From UBA2965 sp036526135 (GTDB taxonomy: Bacteria > Pseudomonadota > Gammaproteobacteria > Pseudomonadales > Azotimanducaceae): 64,000 nucleotides of DNA. Shown here piece after piece: positions 45,088 to 54,190 of this stretch (position 1 is its first letter; each line of letters begins with the position of its first letter). Location: the NCBI GenBank assembly GCA_036526135.1, contig DATCZA010000017.1, positions 274,907-338,906 on the forward strand, in the 5' to 3' direction. Below the pieces are notes generated by a model. The model made no database searches, was not told the origin of the DNA, and saw nothing but the letters and a program-made list of their open reading frames with translations. The position numbers and the translations under genes are program-made.

Positions 45088-46119
45088 TCAGGGCCGCTCC
45101 ACGCGCAGCACCCGACCTTCGTCGGTGACCAGGTAGAGGTGACCCTCCGGGCCCACCCGGATGTCCCGCAGCCGCTCGCCCAGTTCCCCGAACAGGGCCT
45201 CCTCCTCCACGACGCGATCGTCGCGCAGGCGCACTCGCCGCGCTTCCCTGTCCACCAGCGCGCCGACGAACAGGTCGCCCTGCCACTCGGGAAAGACGTC
45301 GCCCCGGTAGACGGCGAGGCCTGACGGCGCGATGGAAGGTACCCAGGAGTGCAGCGGCTGCTCCATGCCGGGCATCTGCTGGTAAGGAGAGATGCGCGCG
45401 CCGCTGTAGTCGAGGCCGAACGTGATGACCGGCCAGCCGTAGTTCCGGCCGGGCCTGAGGAGATTGATCTCGTCCCCGCCGCGAGGACCGTGCTCGTGGA
45501 GAAATACCCGGCCGGTCACGTGATCCACGGCCAGGCCCTGCGGGTTGCGGTGCCCCCAGGTCCACACCGCCGGGTCCGCGCCCTCGCGTCTCACGTAGGG
45601 ATTGCCATCGGGAATGCTTCCGTCATCCCTGATGCGAACGGTTTTGCCGAGCAGCCCGGAAAGATCCTGGGCTTCCTCCCGGTGGTCGAAGCCGTCCCCG
45701 GTGGTGAAAAGCAACGTCCCGTCGGGAAGGAACAGGAACTTGCCGCCGTAGTGCTGGGGCGTCGTCTTGTTCGGGCGGGCCGTAAAGATCACCTCTAAGT
45801 CCTTCAGCGAGTTGCCATCCAGGCGGCCGCGGGCGATGCGCGTGGTGTTGGCTCGCGGCGTGCCGTGGGCATAGGAGATGTAGATCAGCCGGTTTTCAGC
45901 GAAGTCCGGGTGGGGGGCCACATCGAACAGGCCGCCCTGGGCGCGGAACAACACCTCGGGGATTCCTTCCATGGGCGAGCCGATCTCGCCCTCGGGCGAG
46001 ATCTGCCGAAGGCGACCGGGACGCTCCGTGACCAGCAACCGCCCGTCGGGAAGGAAGGCCACGCACCACGGCAGCTCCAGGCCCTCGGCGACCTCGACCA
46101 GGCGGTAGTCGGCCGACAT
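45088..46119 (-). CDS. PQQ-dependent aldose sugar dehydrogenase-like protein (YliI family)
   Basis: A six-bladed beta-propeller of at least 343 residues. Landmarks are LPWCVAFLPDGRLLVTERPG, TTGDGFDHREEAQDLSGLLG, WGHRNPQGLAVD and HGPRGGDEINLLRPGRNYGW, which match the soluble aldose sugar dehydrogenases that use PQQ and calcium in the periplasm. The only standard start in frame is the ATG at 46119, which gives no signal peptide. Directly upstream in frame the codons from ATA at 46176 read (M)KPSTLIFLTLSLAISTEA, a good signal peptide, and GGAAG stands five bases before the ATA. The real protein may therefore start at 46176 with ATA, or the gene has lost its ATG. Confidence 0.88.
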   Translation of the reverse strand: MSADYRLVEVAEGLELPWCVAFLPDGRLLVTERPGRLRQISPEGEIGSPMEGIPEVLFRAQGGLFDVAPHPDFAENRLIYISYAHGTPRANTTRIARGRLDGNSLKDLEVIFTARPNKTTPQHYGGKFLFLPDGTLLFTTGDGFDHREEAQDLSGLLGKTVRIRDDGSIPDGNPYVRREGADPAVWTWGHRNPQGLAVDHVTGRVFLHEHGPRGGDEINLLRPGRNYGWPVITFGLDYSGARISPYQQMPGMEQPLHSWVPSIAPSGLAVYRGDVFPEWQGDLFVGALVDREARRVRLRDDRVVEEEALFGELGERLRDIRVGPEGHLYLVTDEGRVLRVERP

Positions 46120-46224
46120 TGCCTCGGTGGAGATGGCCAGAGACAGCGTCAGAAAGATTAGCGTTGAAGGCTTTATGGCGACTTCCGGATTGAATGAGGG
46201 TTCGAAGGGTGAAGCGAAGCCGCT

Positions 46225-46698
46225 ATGCTAGGACATCTGCTCAGAGAGGTGAAACCATTGGCCGCGACCGTGATCGCCAGAATCGCAGGCGCTTATCTCC
46301 TATCCGTGCTGGTCGCCTACCTCCTGGCCGCCACGGCCGCTACCCAGGCCTCCCTGGCTGGCCTGGAAGGACTGGGCGTGACCATCACGGTGGGTGAGCG
46401 GATATCCACCACGGGCCAGGACCTGATGGGGATGTTGCCCACTTACGGGCTGCTGATTGCCATCGGTTTTGCCATCGCGCTTCCCATTGCCGCCGCCTTC
46501 GCCCGGTTCATTCCTTCCTGGCGGGCCGTCGGGCTCGTCGCGGCAGGAGCGGCCGCGGTCGGCCTCATTCATGTCGGGCTGAACTCGGTGTTCGAGACCC
46601 ACCTCGTTGCCGCGACCCGGACGACGGTGGGCCTTCTGGTTCAGGTCATGGCGGGTGGCGTCGGCGGCTACGCTTTCTATCGGCTGCGGGACCCGTGA
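46225..46698 (+). CDS. Hypothetical membrane protein with four helices
   Basis: A 157-residue protein with four hydrophobic helices (about residues 16-42, 70-92, 98-118 and 128-150) rich in Ala, Gly and Leu. I do not recognise a family. The segment between helices 1 and 2 (LGVTITVGERISTTGQD) would face the periplasm. A TTG at 46258 following GAGAGGTG is an alternative start that would shorten it to about 146 residues and still keep all helices. It is divergent from the sugar dehydrogenase and 75 bases upstream of the AbgT gene. Confidence 0.65.
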   Translation: MLGHLLREVKPLAATVIARIAGAYLLSVLVAYLLAATAATQASLAGLEGLGVTITVGERISTTGQDLMGMLPTYGLLIAIGFAIALPIAAAFARFIPSWRAVGLVAAGAAAVGLIHVGLNSVFETHLVAATRTTVGLLVQVMAGGVGGYAFYRLRDP

Positions 46699-46773
46699 CT
46701 GAGGCAGGCAAAGTCGGCTCGTGCAGCCGACGACTCCTGAGAAGAGCAGAAGGACCAGGGGAGCGCGGGATTC

Positions 46774-48330
46774 ATGAGGGAGCCGCACAGCTCAGCCAGC
46801 GGTCGCGGGCCGGCCGCCATGGGTCGGTTCCTGGATGCGGTCGAGCGCGCCGGCAACCGTCTACCCGACCCGGCGCTCCTGTTCTTCTTGCTCCTGCTGG
46901 CGGTCTGGGCGCTATCGGCGCTGCTCTCGCAGCTCGACTACGGTCACGTCGACCCTCGCAGCGGGGATCCGGTGGAGGTTCGCAACCTGCTGACCGGCGA
47001 GGCCCTGACCAGCTTCTTCGCCGGCATGGTCGAGACGTTCGTGGGGTTTCACCCGCTGGGCGTCGTTCTCCTCGCCATGCTCGGTATAGGGGTGGCCGAC
47101 CACACCGGCTTCATCAAGGCGGGGCTGCGCCGGCTGCTCAGCCTGACTTCGCAGAGGCTGCTCACCCCGATGCTCTTTCTGATCGGCATTCTCAGCCACA
47201 GCGCCGTGGATGCCGGATACGTGCTCGTCATACCCCTGGGCGGCGTCATCTTTCAGGCGGCTGGAAGACACCCTCTGGCGGGAATCGCGGTGGCCTTCGC
47301 CGGCGTCTCCGGAGGGTTCAGCGCGAACTTTCTGCCCTCCGCCTTAGATCCCATGCTGCAGGGCATCAGCCAGGCCGGCGCGCAGCTGATGGATCCGGGC
47401 CTGGTGCTGAACCCGCTCAACAACTGGTTCTTCACCTCCGCCTCCACGCTGCTCGTCGTGCTTCTCGGATGGTACCTGACGGCTCGGATCGTGGAGCCGC
47501 GGCTGGCTGACGAGCCCCTGGACGGCGATCTGGCCGATGCGCCCGCCCTGGATGATCTTTCCGACGAAGAGCGTCGCGGGCTACGCGCGGGGCTTGTCGC
47601 CATGCTGCTCGGAATTGCGCTGCTGGCGGTCACGGCCTGGCCGGACAGTTCGGCATGGCGCTCGGGCGGCCAGCTGACCGCCGCGGGTGCGCCCCTCATG
47701 CAGAGCATCGTTCCGCTCATCTTTCTGCTCTTCATCATTCCCGGCGTGGTCTACGGTTACGTCTCCGGCACGGTTCGGGGGCATCGGGACGTGATCGCGG
47801 GCATGAGCCAGGCCATGAGCGGGATGGGTTACTACATCGTGATGGCCTTCTTCGCTTCGCTGTTCATCGCCGAGTTCGGACGGTCCAACCTGGGCGTGCT
47901 CGTCGCGCTGCAGGGAGCGGCCTGGCTCGAGGCGGCCGCCATGCCGGCGGCAGTCACCGTGGTGGGGGTGGTGGCCATCACCGGTGTGGTGAACCTCTTC
48001 GTCGGCTCGGCCTCAGCGAAGTGGGCGCTACTCGCGCCAGTGCTGGTTCCGATGCTGATGGCTCTGGGCATCTCGCCGGATCTCGCCCAGGCCGCCTACC
48101 GAGTAGGCGACTCCTCGACGAACATCATCACGCCGCTGATGCCCTACTTTCCCCTGGTGGTGGTCTTCGCGCAGCGCTACGTGACGCGCACGGGCATCGG
48201 CACCATCGTGGCGATGATGCTGCCTTACTCAGTGGGCTTCCTCGTGGTGTGGACGCTTTTCCTGCTGGTTTACTGGATGCTTGGAATTCCGCTGGGCTTG
48301 CAGGCGAGCTACGGCTATCCCGGGGGTTGA
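46774..48330 (+). CDS. AbgT family transporter
   Basis: A 518-residue membrane transporter with about eleven hydrophobic helices. Family landmarks are the N-terminal ERAGNRLPDPALLFF, GIGVADHTGFIKAGLRRL, SHSAVDAGYVLVIPLGG, AGVSGGFSANFLPSALDPML and the late LFVGSASAKWALLAPVLVPM with YRVGDSSTNIITPLMPYFPL. AbgT imports p-aminobenzoyl-glutamate in E. coli, while related proteins such as MtrF export sulfonamides; which applies here is not clear. No abgA or abgB amidohydrolase genes are adjacent. FolE2 in the same window means pterin and folate supply genes are both present, though not linked. Confidence 0.93.
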   Translation: MREPHSSASGRGPAAMGRFLDAVERAGNRLPDPALLFFLLLLAVWALSALLSQLDYGHVDPRSGDPVEVRNLLTGEALTSFFAGMVETFVGFHPLGVVLLAMLGIGVADHTGFIKAGLRRLLSLTSQRLLTPMLFLIGILSHSAVDAGYVLVIPLGGVIFQAAGRHPLAGIAVAFAGVSGGFSANFLPSALDPMLQGISQAGAQLMDPGLVLNPLNNWFFTSASTLLVVLLGWYLTARIVEPRLADEPLDGDLADAPALDDLSDEERRGLRAGLVAMLLGIALLAVTAWPDSSAWRSGGQLTAAGAPLMQSIVPLIFLLFIIPGVVYGYVSGTVRGHRDVIAGMSQAMSGMGYYIVMAFFASLFIAEFGRSNLGVLVALQGAAWLEAAAMPAAVTVVGVVAITGVVNLFVGSASAKWALLAPVLVPMLMALGISPDLAQAAYRVGDSSTNIITPLMPYFPLVVVFAQRYVTRTGIGTIVAMMLPYSVGFLVVWTLFLLVYWMLGIPLGLQASYGYPGG

Positions 48331-48415
48331 GCCCGATCGTCGCCGTAGGGGACCCGCCGGCCGTGATCGGCTAGAGTAGGTGGCTGATCAGAATCATTGG
48401 AATCGGGGTCTTCTC

Positions 48416-49270
48416 ATGAGCTTATTTCGCATCGCGTTGCGGGTAATCGTGTTGCTGGCCTTGCCGGTTTGGGCCGTGGCGGGAACCCTGGACGAGATAG
48501 CCGCCTCGGGCGAGTTCCGGCTTGCCTACCGAGCGGACACGCCGCCGTTTTCGTCGCGCGGCAAGGGCGGCGAGCCCGAGGGCTTCACCATCGACCTGTG
48601 CCGCATCATTGCCCGTGACGTCCAGGCAGCGCTGAACCTCGACGAGATGAAAATCACCTGGGTGCCTGTGACGGCGGAGAACCGATTCGATGCCATCGTC
48701 TCCGGCCGGGCGCATCTGGAGTGCGGCTCCTCCACGGTCACCCTGTCCCGGCAGGAGCGCGTCGACTTCTCCAACCTGACCTATGTGACCGGCGCCAGCC
48801 TCATGCGCTGGGCGGACTCGGACATAGATCGGGTCGGTGATCTGGACGGTCGGCGCGTTTCAGCCATCGCGGGCACGACCACGGAGAAGGTCCTCAAGGA
48901 AACCCTCGAGCGAGATGGGATTGATGCCAAGGTGGTGGTCGTGGGTGATCACGCGGAAGCGCTGCAGCTGCTGCTGGACAGAAAGATCGATGCCATGGCT
49001 GGCGATCAGGCCACGCTCTTCGGCATCGGATTCAAGACCCAGGGTGATGACGACCTGGTGATCACCGAGGATCTTCTCTCCTTTGAGCCATACGCTCTGC
49101 CGCTCAGGCGCAACGACGCCGACTTTCGCCTGGCGGTCAACCGCTCGCTCTCCGAGCTCTACGTTCGAGGTGACGTGGGTCGGTCCTGGGAGAAGTGGTT
49201 CGGCTCCCACGGGGTGCGCCCGACGCGGCTACTGCTGATGCTCTACCGCCTCAACTCCTTCTCGGAGTAG
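48416..49270 (+). CDS. Amino-acid-type solute-binding protein
   Basis: A 284-residue periplasmic binding protein of the SBP_bac_3 family. The signal peptide ends near VWAVAGTLDEI. Characteristic segments are EFRLAYRADTPPFSSRG, EGFTIDLCRIIARD, RFDAIVSGRAHLECGSSTVT and SAIAGTTTEKVLKETL. Such proteins deliver amino acids to ABC permeases or act as sensors. No permease or ATPase gene lies nearby, so it is an orphan and its ligand is unknown. The ATG at 48416 was chosen because the signal peptide starts there. Confidence 0.9.
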   Translation: MSLFRIALRVIVLLALPVWAVAGTLDEIAASGEFRLAYRADTPPFSSRGKGGEPEGFTIDLCRIIARDVQAALNLDEMKITWVPVTAENRFDAIVSGRAHLECGSSTVTLSRQERVDFSNLTYVTGASLMRWADSDIDRVGDLDGRRVSAIAGTTTEKVLKETLERDGIDAKVVVVGDHAEALQLLLDRKIDAMAGDQATLFGIGFKTQGDDDLVITEDLLSFEPYALPLRRNDADFRLAVNRSLSELYVRGDVGRSWEKWFGSHGVRPTRLLLMLYRLNSFSE

Positions 49271-49310
49271 GGCGCGCGACGGCTCGTCAGGCGGCCGCCC
49301 GCTGGGCTGC

Positions 49311-50243
49311 TCAGTGCGCCCCGTCGCCCACGGGAACCAGCGCTATGGGCTCCATGTCGCGCAGGTAGGCATCGTCCACGGCGTCCAGGTTGTTCGCCTT
49401 CATGATCGAGTGCAGGGTACGGACGTAGTCCGCTCCCCGTTCCGAGTATGAGGTCAGGGTGCGGGCCAGCTCCCAGCCGCTGGGAAGCTCACCCATGGCA
49501 CGCAGTTCCGCTCGGCGTGCGCGCAGGCGCCGGTAGGCCCGGTGCGTGTTCAGATTCCGCATGTACGCGCGTATGGAATCCAGCGGTGTCTCGAAGCGAG
49601 CGACGTAGTACTCGCCCAACTCCTCACGGCGTTCCAGAGGAATGATGCCGTCGTCCCATGCCCATTGGCCGAACAGGGCGTTGCCCACGTCGGCGAAGCG
49701 CGACGTGCCCCAGCCGCTCTCCTCTGCGGCCTGAGCCAGGATCAGAGATGGGGGCAGAACGTCCACGCGCAGCATCAGCTCCTCGATGGCCTCCGGCCCG
49801 GCGGCACTTTCGTCCCTCAGCCGGTAACGGGCGGCCAGATTCGCCAGCCAGTCGGCATCATCCGGTGCCAGCTGCCCGGGGCCCTTGGCCAACTCGAGCA
49901 GCCGAGCTCGATCAGCGGCGACCAGCTCGTTTGCCCGCAGCGCGGCAGGACTGATCAGGCGGAAGAAAAGCTGTTTCTTCCGGGTGACGGGGAGGCTGTC
50001 GGCGGTTCGATGCCGCCATCGGCTCGGGATGCTGGTGAGGTACAGTCGGGGCACATCCCGATTGCCGTCCGCCCAGGCTTCCGGCGTGTAGTTCAGCTCT
50101 GCGAACAGCGCCTCGAGGTCCGTGTGGGATTCGAACTCATAGCTTCTGTCCGGTTTTGGAGCCGGCGCCTCGGAGCAGGCGGCGGCCATCAACAGCAGCG
50201 CTGCGCAAGGTGCCCGGGCGAAACGATTGATGTTGCCTGCCAT
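49311..50243 (-). CDS. Bax-like N-acetylglucosaminidase lipoprotein
   Basis: A 310-residue protein with a lipoprotein signal (lipobox near residue 23, LLMAAACS). The C-terminal half (about 155-290) is a glucosaminidase domain: PSLILAQAAEESGWGTSRFA holds the catalytic Glu, followed by NALFGQWAWDDGIIP and the late TSYSERGADYVRTLHSIM. This matches E. coli Bax, which has an ATP-independent-looking peptidoglycan hydrolase fold and unknown role. It would cut or remodel cell wall at the outer membrane. It is 12 bases downstream of the DUF4136 gene, so the two are co-transcribed. Confidence 0.87.
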   Translation of the reverse strand: MAGNINRFARAPCAALLLMAAACSEAPAPKPDRSYEFESHTDLEALFAELNYTPEAWADGNRDVPRLYLTSIPSRWRHRTADSLPVTRKKQLFFRLISPAALRANELVAADRARLLELAKGPGQLAPDDADWLANLAARYRLRDESAAGPEAIEELMLRVDVLPPSLILAQAAEESGWGTSRFADVGNALFGQWAWDDGIIPLERREELGEYYVARFETPLDSIRAYMRNLNTHRAYRRLRARRAELRAMGELPSGWELARTLTSYSERGADYVRTLHSIMKANNLDAVDDAYLRDMEPIALVPVGDGAH

Positions 50244-50255
50244 TGCCGGTTCCGG

Positions 50256-50810
50256 TCATTGCGGCGGAAACTGCGCCAGGATCGCCTCGACGACCTCGGC
50301 GATCACCGGCGACGGGTTCGTCCGATCGGCGTAGGAGATCGTCCTGGTCGCCCACCCGTGCCATACGGGGCGGCGCAAATGCACGTCGAACAGGTCGATG
50401 GACAGGGTGCCCTCGGTATAGTTCCGCACGTCCGCGGCTTGAGGCACGGGCCCGCCCCAGGTCCAGGTTTCCCGAACCTGGTCCGGGTAGGCGTTCACAC
50501 GAATCTGCTCGCGCGTTCCCAACGTAAAAGCGACCGCGAAATCGGCGTTCTCGACATCGGCCTCGAAGCCATAGCCCCTGGCTTCCAGAGCCTGCCTGAT
50601 GGCCTTCATTGCCCGTCCCTGAAACTGCGGGCTCGTCAAGGTCGCGTCGGTCAGCAGCAGCGGCTTGTCGGATATCCATCCGAAGCTCCGGTAGGAGGTG
50701 AAATTCGCGCTGCTGTCGTAGTCGCTGTCGGCGCCGATGGGCGCGACGGCTGCGCACCCGGCGCACGTCAGGACCAAGGCGACGGCCCAGCCCCATTGGC
50801 ATCGTCTCAT
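50256..50810 (-). CDS. DUF4136 lipoprotein
   Basis: A 184-residue putative lipoprotein with a lipobox LTCAGC near residues 14-19. The body matches DUF4136: SYRSFGWISDKPLL, then SPQFQGRAMKAIRQALEARG and a C-terminal RRPVWHGWATRTIS with VVEAILAQFPP. The family binds the outer membrane and has no known enzymatic role. The ATG at 50810 keeps the lipoprotein signal; the frame continues upstream without features. It precedes the Bax-like gene with a 12-base gap. Confidence 0.87.
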   Translation of the reverse strand: MRRCQWGWAVALVLTCAGCAAVAPIGADSDYDSSANFTSYRSFGWISDKPLLLTDATLTSPQFQGRAMKAIRQALEARGYGFEADVENADFAVAFTLGTREQIRVNAYPDQVRETWTWGGPVPQAADVRNYTEGTLSIDLFDVHLRRPVWHGWATRTISYADRTNPSPVIAEVVEAILAQFPPQ

Positions 50811-50922
50811 TTCGGTGTCCTCCCGTGGATCCCGTCGCGGCGTCCGCGCGCCGTTTCCAGAACGCCGATGGTAGCAGTTTTCGCTATGATCACGGGCCTG
50901 CACCGTTACCGGCGAGGCTGGC

Positions 50923-51822
50923 TTGGGAGAGCGCTCCATCTTCAGCGTTTGCTGCCTGATCCTGCTGACGACCCAGGCGGCCCGCGCAAACGACGTCGAG
51001 CCGCGCCTGTACTCGGCAGTACCCACGGGGGCCAATTTCCTCTCGGTGGGCTACGTGCGATCCGAGGGTGAAGTGTCTCTGGACAGCAGCATTCCCGTGA
51101 TCGATGCGAAAGGAGAGGTGGACTCCCTGGTCCTCCAGTACTCGCGAGGGTTGAACGTCGCCGGCAGATCGGGGCTGCTCAGCGTGGTCGTGCCATATGC
51201 CAACCTGGCGCTCGAGGGGATATACCTTGGGCAGCCGGCGTCCGGCGAGGTACGCGGTTTTGGAGACCCCGTCGTGCGTCTGGCGGTGAACTTCACCGGC
51301 GCGCCGGCCATGACCGGGGACGAGTTCCGCGGCTACCAGCAGAAGACCATCGTCGGTGCCAGCGTTGCCGTCTCGGTGCCGGTGGGGCGCTACGAAACCG
51401 AGCGTGTCCTCAACACGAGCAGCAATCGCTGGAACGTCGTCGGCCAGGTGGGCTTCTCCCATCGGGTTCGTCGGTGGACCCTGGAAGGCGCCGTCGGCCT
51501 ATCGGCGTTCTCCGACAACGACGAGCTCAAGGGCGACAACGAGCTGTCTCAGGAGTCCATAACGCTGTTCCGCGGCACCGCGCTGTATCACTTCACCCCG
51601 CGGGTCTGGATGAGCCTTGGCGTGGTACACAGCCGCGGAGGTGCCACCAGCCTCAACGGTGTAAAGCGTCGCGATCATCAGAACAACTGGCGCTCGGGCC
51701 TGGCTTTCTCGTTCCCCGTTGGCCGCAGACACAGGATGCAGCTGGTGGCCACGGAAGGGGTCAGCGCGCGAATCGGCGCCGACTTCACCACTTTCATCGC
51801 GAACTACACCCTCTCTTTCTGA
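50923..51822 (+). CDS. Outer-membrane beta-barrel protein, MetA-pathway/phenol-degradation type transporter
   Basis: A 299-residue exported protein with a signal peptide ending AARANDVEP. The mature part alternates hydrophobic and polar residues in beta-strands and ends in Phe, with YSAVPTGANFLSVGYVRS, then VVVPYANLALEG and FGDPVVRLAVNFTGAP. This resembles the outer-membrane family annotated as 'MetA pathway of phenol degradation', a name without a proven role. A TTG start is used because no ATG precedes the signal peptide. It stands alone between DUF4136 and the multiheme cytochrome. Confidence 0.75.
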   Translation: MGERSIFSVCCLILLTTQAARANDVEPRLYSAVPTGANFLSVGYVRSEGEVSLDSSIPVIDAKGEVDSLVLQYSRGLNVAGRSGLLSVVVPYANLALEGIYLGQPASGEVRGFGDPVVRLAVNFTGAPAMTGDEFRGYQQKTIVGASVAVSVPVGRYETERVLNTSSNRWNVVGQVGFSHRVRRWTLEGAVGLSAFSDNDELKGDNELSQESITLFRGTALYHFTPRVWMSLGVVHSRGGATSLNGVKRRDHQNNWRSGLAFSFPVGRRHRMQLVATEGVSARIGADFTTFIANYTLSF

Positions 51823-51876
51823 GTCCTCTGGGGAGCCGTTGGCGCGCGTAAGATCCGCCAGGCGGGCAGGGTTCGC

Positions 51877-54093
51877 TCAGAGACCGTCGGCTGCTTTTAG
51901 CTGCTCCAGGTATCCGAGCGCTCGGCCATCCTGGCCGTTATCCCGGGCCATGGCCGCTGCTGCTTCGAGCAGCTGTCGGTTGCCAGGGCGGGTGGCGAGG
52001 ATGGTGTCGAGCACCTCCAGGGCCTCCTGCGTTCGGTCGTTCGAGTGAAGCCCGGCGGCGTACACGTAGGCGATTCGGGTGCTGGTCGGCTCGACGGCTG
52101 CTGCGCGGGCAAGCAGGGTGAGGGCCTCGTCCTGAGACCGTTGCCGCACCAGCCACAGCGCCTTGGCGAGCAGCACGTCCCCAGAGTCGGGTGCTGCGCT
52201 GAGCGCACGGTCCAGAAACCCGCCCCCCGCGGCATCACGCCCCGTCGCTCTGTACAGGTCGGCCAGGTTGATCAGAGCCGGCACCCACCGGGGATTGATC
52301 TGGATGGCCCGGGATAGCGCCCGTTCGGCCAGGCTCGGTTCGCCCAGGTTCAGATAGACGCCAGCCATGTTCGTGTGCGCCTCCGCCCGATCCCCATGCA
52401 GCGCCTGAGCGGAAGCGTATTCCGACACACCGCGATTCAGGCGTTCTCGTGATGCCGCCGGGAGCGAGCCTGCTGCCGGGGCCAGCACGCGGACGGCCTC
52501 CAGCCGCACGGCGAGGTAGTCGTCCTCCAGCAGGTGCGCCGCCGAACGCCAGCGGCGATCGGGCGGCCAGCGCTCGGCCCCTTTCAGGGCACCGAGGCGC
52601 ACCAGGGGGCTTTCGTCCCTCAAGCCGGCGCTCAGCGCAAACGAGCTGGCGCCACGGTCGTAAGCGGTCATCAGGGAAAGCGCGGTGGCGCGAACGATGG
52701 CCGGCCGGGCCTCATCCTCGGCCAGCGCGGCGAGCGCTCGCTCTGCGCTCGGATCCGCGCGACGGGCCGCGTCGAAAACGGCGCCGTAGTGCTCGCGTTC
52801 AGCCTTGCCAAAGCGCTCTGCCAACACGTCCCTCGCCCAACTGGCCGGGCGATCCTCGTGGCAGCCGGTGCAGGCGTTCGGCACACCCAGCTCGACGGTC
52901 AGATCAGGCCGGGGAACCCGGAAGCTGTGATCCCTCCGATCGTCGACCTGCATGTAGGTGCGGGCAGGCATGTGGCAGTCCACGCATTGCGAGCCAGGGC
53001 CTCCATCCGAATGAAAATGGTGGGCGGATGCATCGTAGCGAGCCTTTGTGAGCGTGGGGAAGTCGGCCCGGCCCGCTTCGGAGTGGCACCCAGTGCACAC
53101 GTCGTTGCCAGTGGCGCGCAGCTCGGCCGAGTGCGGGTCGTGGCAGTTGCTGCAGCTAACCCCTTGTGCATGCATCCTGCTCTGCAGGAACGATCCGTAG
53201 ACGTACACCTCGTCGAGAATCTGCCCGTCGCTGTGGTAGAGCCCCTCGTCCAGCAGGGCGGGAACGTAGTGATCGAGGTAGGCGAGATCCGGCCGGAACC
53301 CCTCGGCGATCTGGCTGCGTCGGCTGTGACAGGGCGCGCAGGCGTTGATCTCGGCGGTCTGACCCCCAAGGCTGGGAAGGCCGGCTTGGCCGTCACCGGT
53401 TAGCGCCCAGTCGACGTGCGCGGACGCCGGGCCATGGCAGGCCTCGCAGCCTACGGTTACCTCGCTGAAGCTCGTGTCGTACTCATCCAGCGTCTCGTCG
53501 TAACCCTTGCGTACGTTGGTGGAGTGACAGTCGGCGCACATGTAGTTCCAGTTCTGGCTCCCCTGGGTCCAGTGCAGAACGTCCGTGTGATCCACCCGAT
53601 CCTCGGGATAGAGGTGGAACCAGCGTTGCCCGCCGGCTTCCCGGGGCCGCGAGTCCCAGGCCACGCTCAACGCCTGCAGGCGACCGCGCGGGAGAGGCAG
53701 CAGATACTGTTGCAGCGGCTCGACGCCGAACGTGTAGGCGACGGGGAAGCGGGCGATCTCGCCGTTCTCGCCATCGGTGTACACCACGTAGGAACCCGAT
53801 TCCGCGCGAAACTCGGTGGTGGTCCCGTCATGAACGAACGAGGCGCCGTCGAAATTGCCGACGATGCTGTGGGAGCCTGGCTTTTCCATGGCTTTGCGAT
53901 GGTGCGAGCGCTGCCAGGCGTCATGCTGGCCGGCGTGACAGCCCGCGCATTGCTGGGAGCCAACGTATGTGAGCGCCGCCGTCGAGGGCTCGAGTTCGTG
54001 GTCCGGGGTGTCAGTGGCGACCGGTGGGCGGGCATCGCAGCCCGACAGGAAGCTCACAATCAGGGGCAGGAGAGCGGCTCGGATCGGGACCAT
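51877..54093 (-). CDS. Octaheme c-type cytochrome lipoprotein with C-terminal TPR repeats
   Basis: A 738-residue protein with a lipobox (SFLSGC near residue 19). It has eight CxxCH heme sites: CAGCH, CADCH, CEACH, CAPCH, CSNCH, CTGCH, CVDCH and CTGCH, spread through the first 420 residues. From about residue 430 there is a HEAT-like helical region, then TPR repeats (for example AHTNMAGVYLNLGEPSLAER and ALINLADLYRATGRDAA). The heme part resembles the cytochrome c554/NrfA-type fold. Function is unknown; possible roles are nitrogen or metal redox at the outer membrane. It lies 97 bases after the DUF3313 gene. Confidence 0.88.
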   Translation of the reverse strand: MVPIRAALLPLIVSFLSGCDARPPVATDTPDHELEPSTAALTYVGSQQCAGCHAGQHDAWQRSHHRKAMEKPGSHSIVGNFDGASFVHDGTTTEFRAESGSYVVYTDGENGEIARFPVAYTFGVEPLQQYLLPLPRGRLQALSVAWDSRPREAGGQRWFHLYPEDRVDHTDVLHWTQGSQNWNYMCADCHSTNVRKGYDETLDEYDTSFSEVTVGCEACHGPASAHVDWALTGDGQAGLPSLGGQTAEINACAPCHSRRSQIAEGFRPDLAYLDHYVPALLDEGLYHSDGQILDEVYVYGSFLQSRMHAQGVSCSNCHDPHSAELRATGNDVCTGCHSEAGRADFPTLTKARYDASAHHFHSDGGPGSQCVDCHMPARTYMQVDDRRDHSFRVPRPDLTVELGVPNACTGCHEDRPASWARDVLAERFGKAEREHYGAVFDAARRADPSAERALAALAEDEARPAIVRATALSLMTAYDRGASSFALSAGLRDESPLVRLGALKGAERWPPDRRWRSAAHLLEDDYLAVRLEAVRVLAPAAGSLPAASRERLNRGVSEYASAQALHGDRAEAHTNMAGVYLNLGEPSLAERALSRAIQINPRWVPALINLADLYRATGRDAAGGGFLDRALSAAPDSGDVLLAKALWLVRQRSQDEALTLLARAAAVEPTSTRIAYVYAAGLHSNDRTQEALEVLDTILATRPGNRQLLEAAAAMARDNGQDGRALGYLEQLKAADGL

Positions 54094-54190
54094 GGCAGGC
54101 GACGGGGTCAGCGAGCGTTAACCGTCACCCATCGCCCCGGGAGGACGCGATGCGCCTGAACCCGGGGCGAGAGGGCGGAAGATGGCTCAG

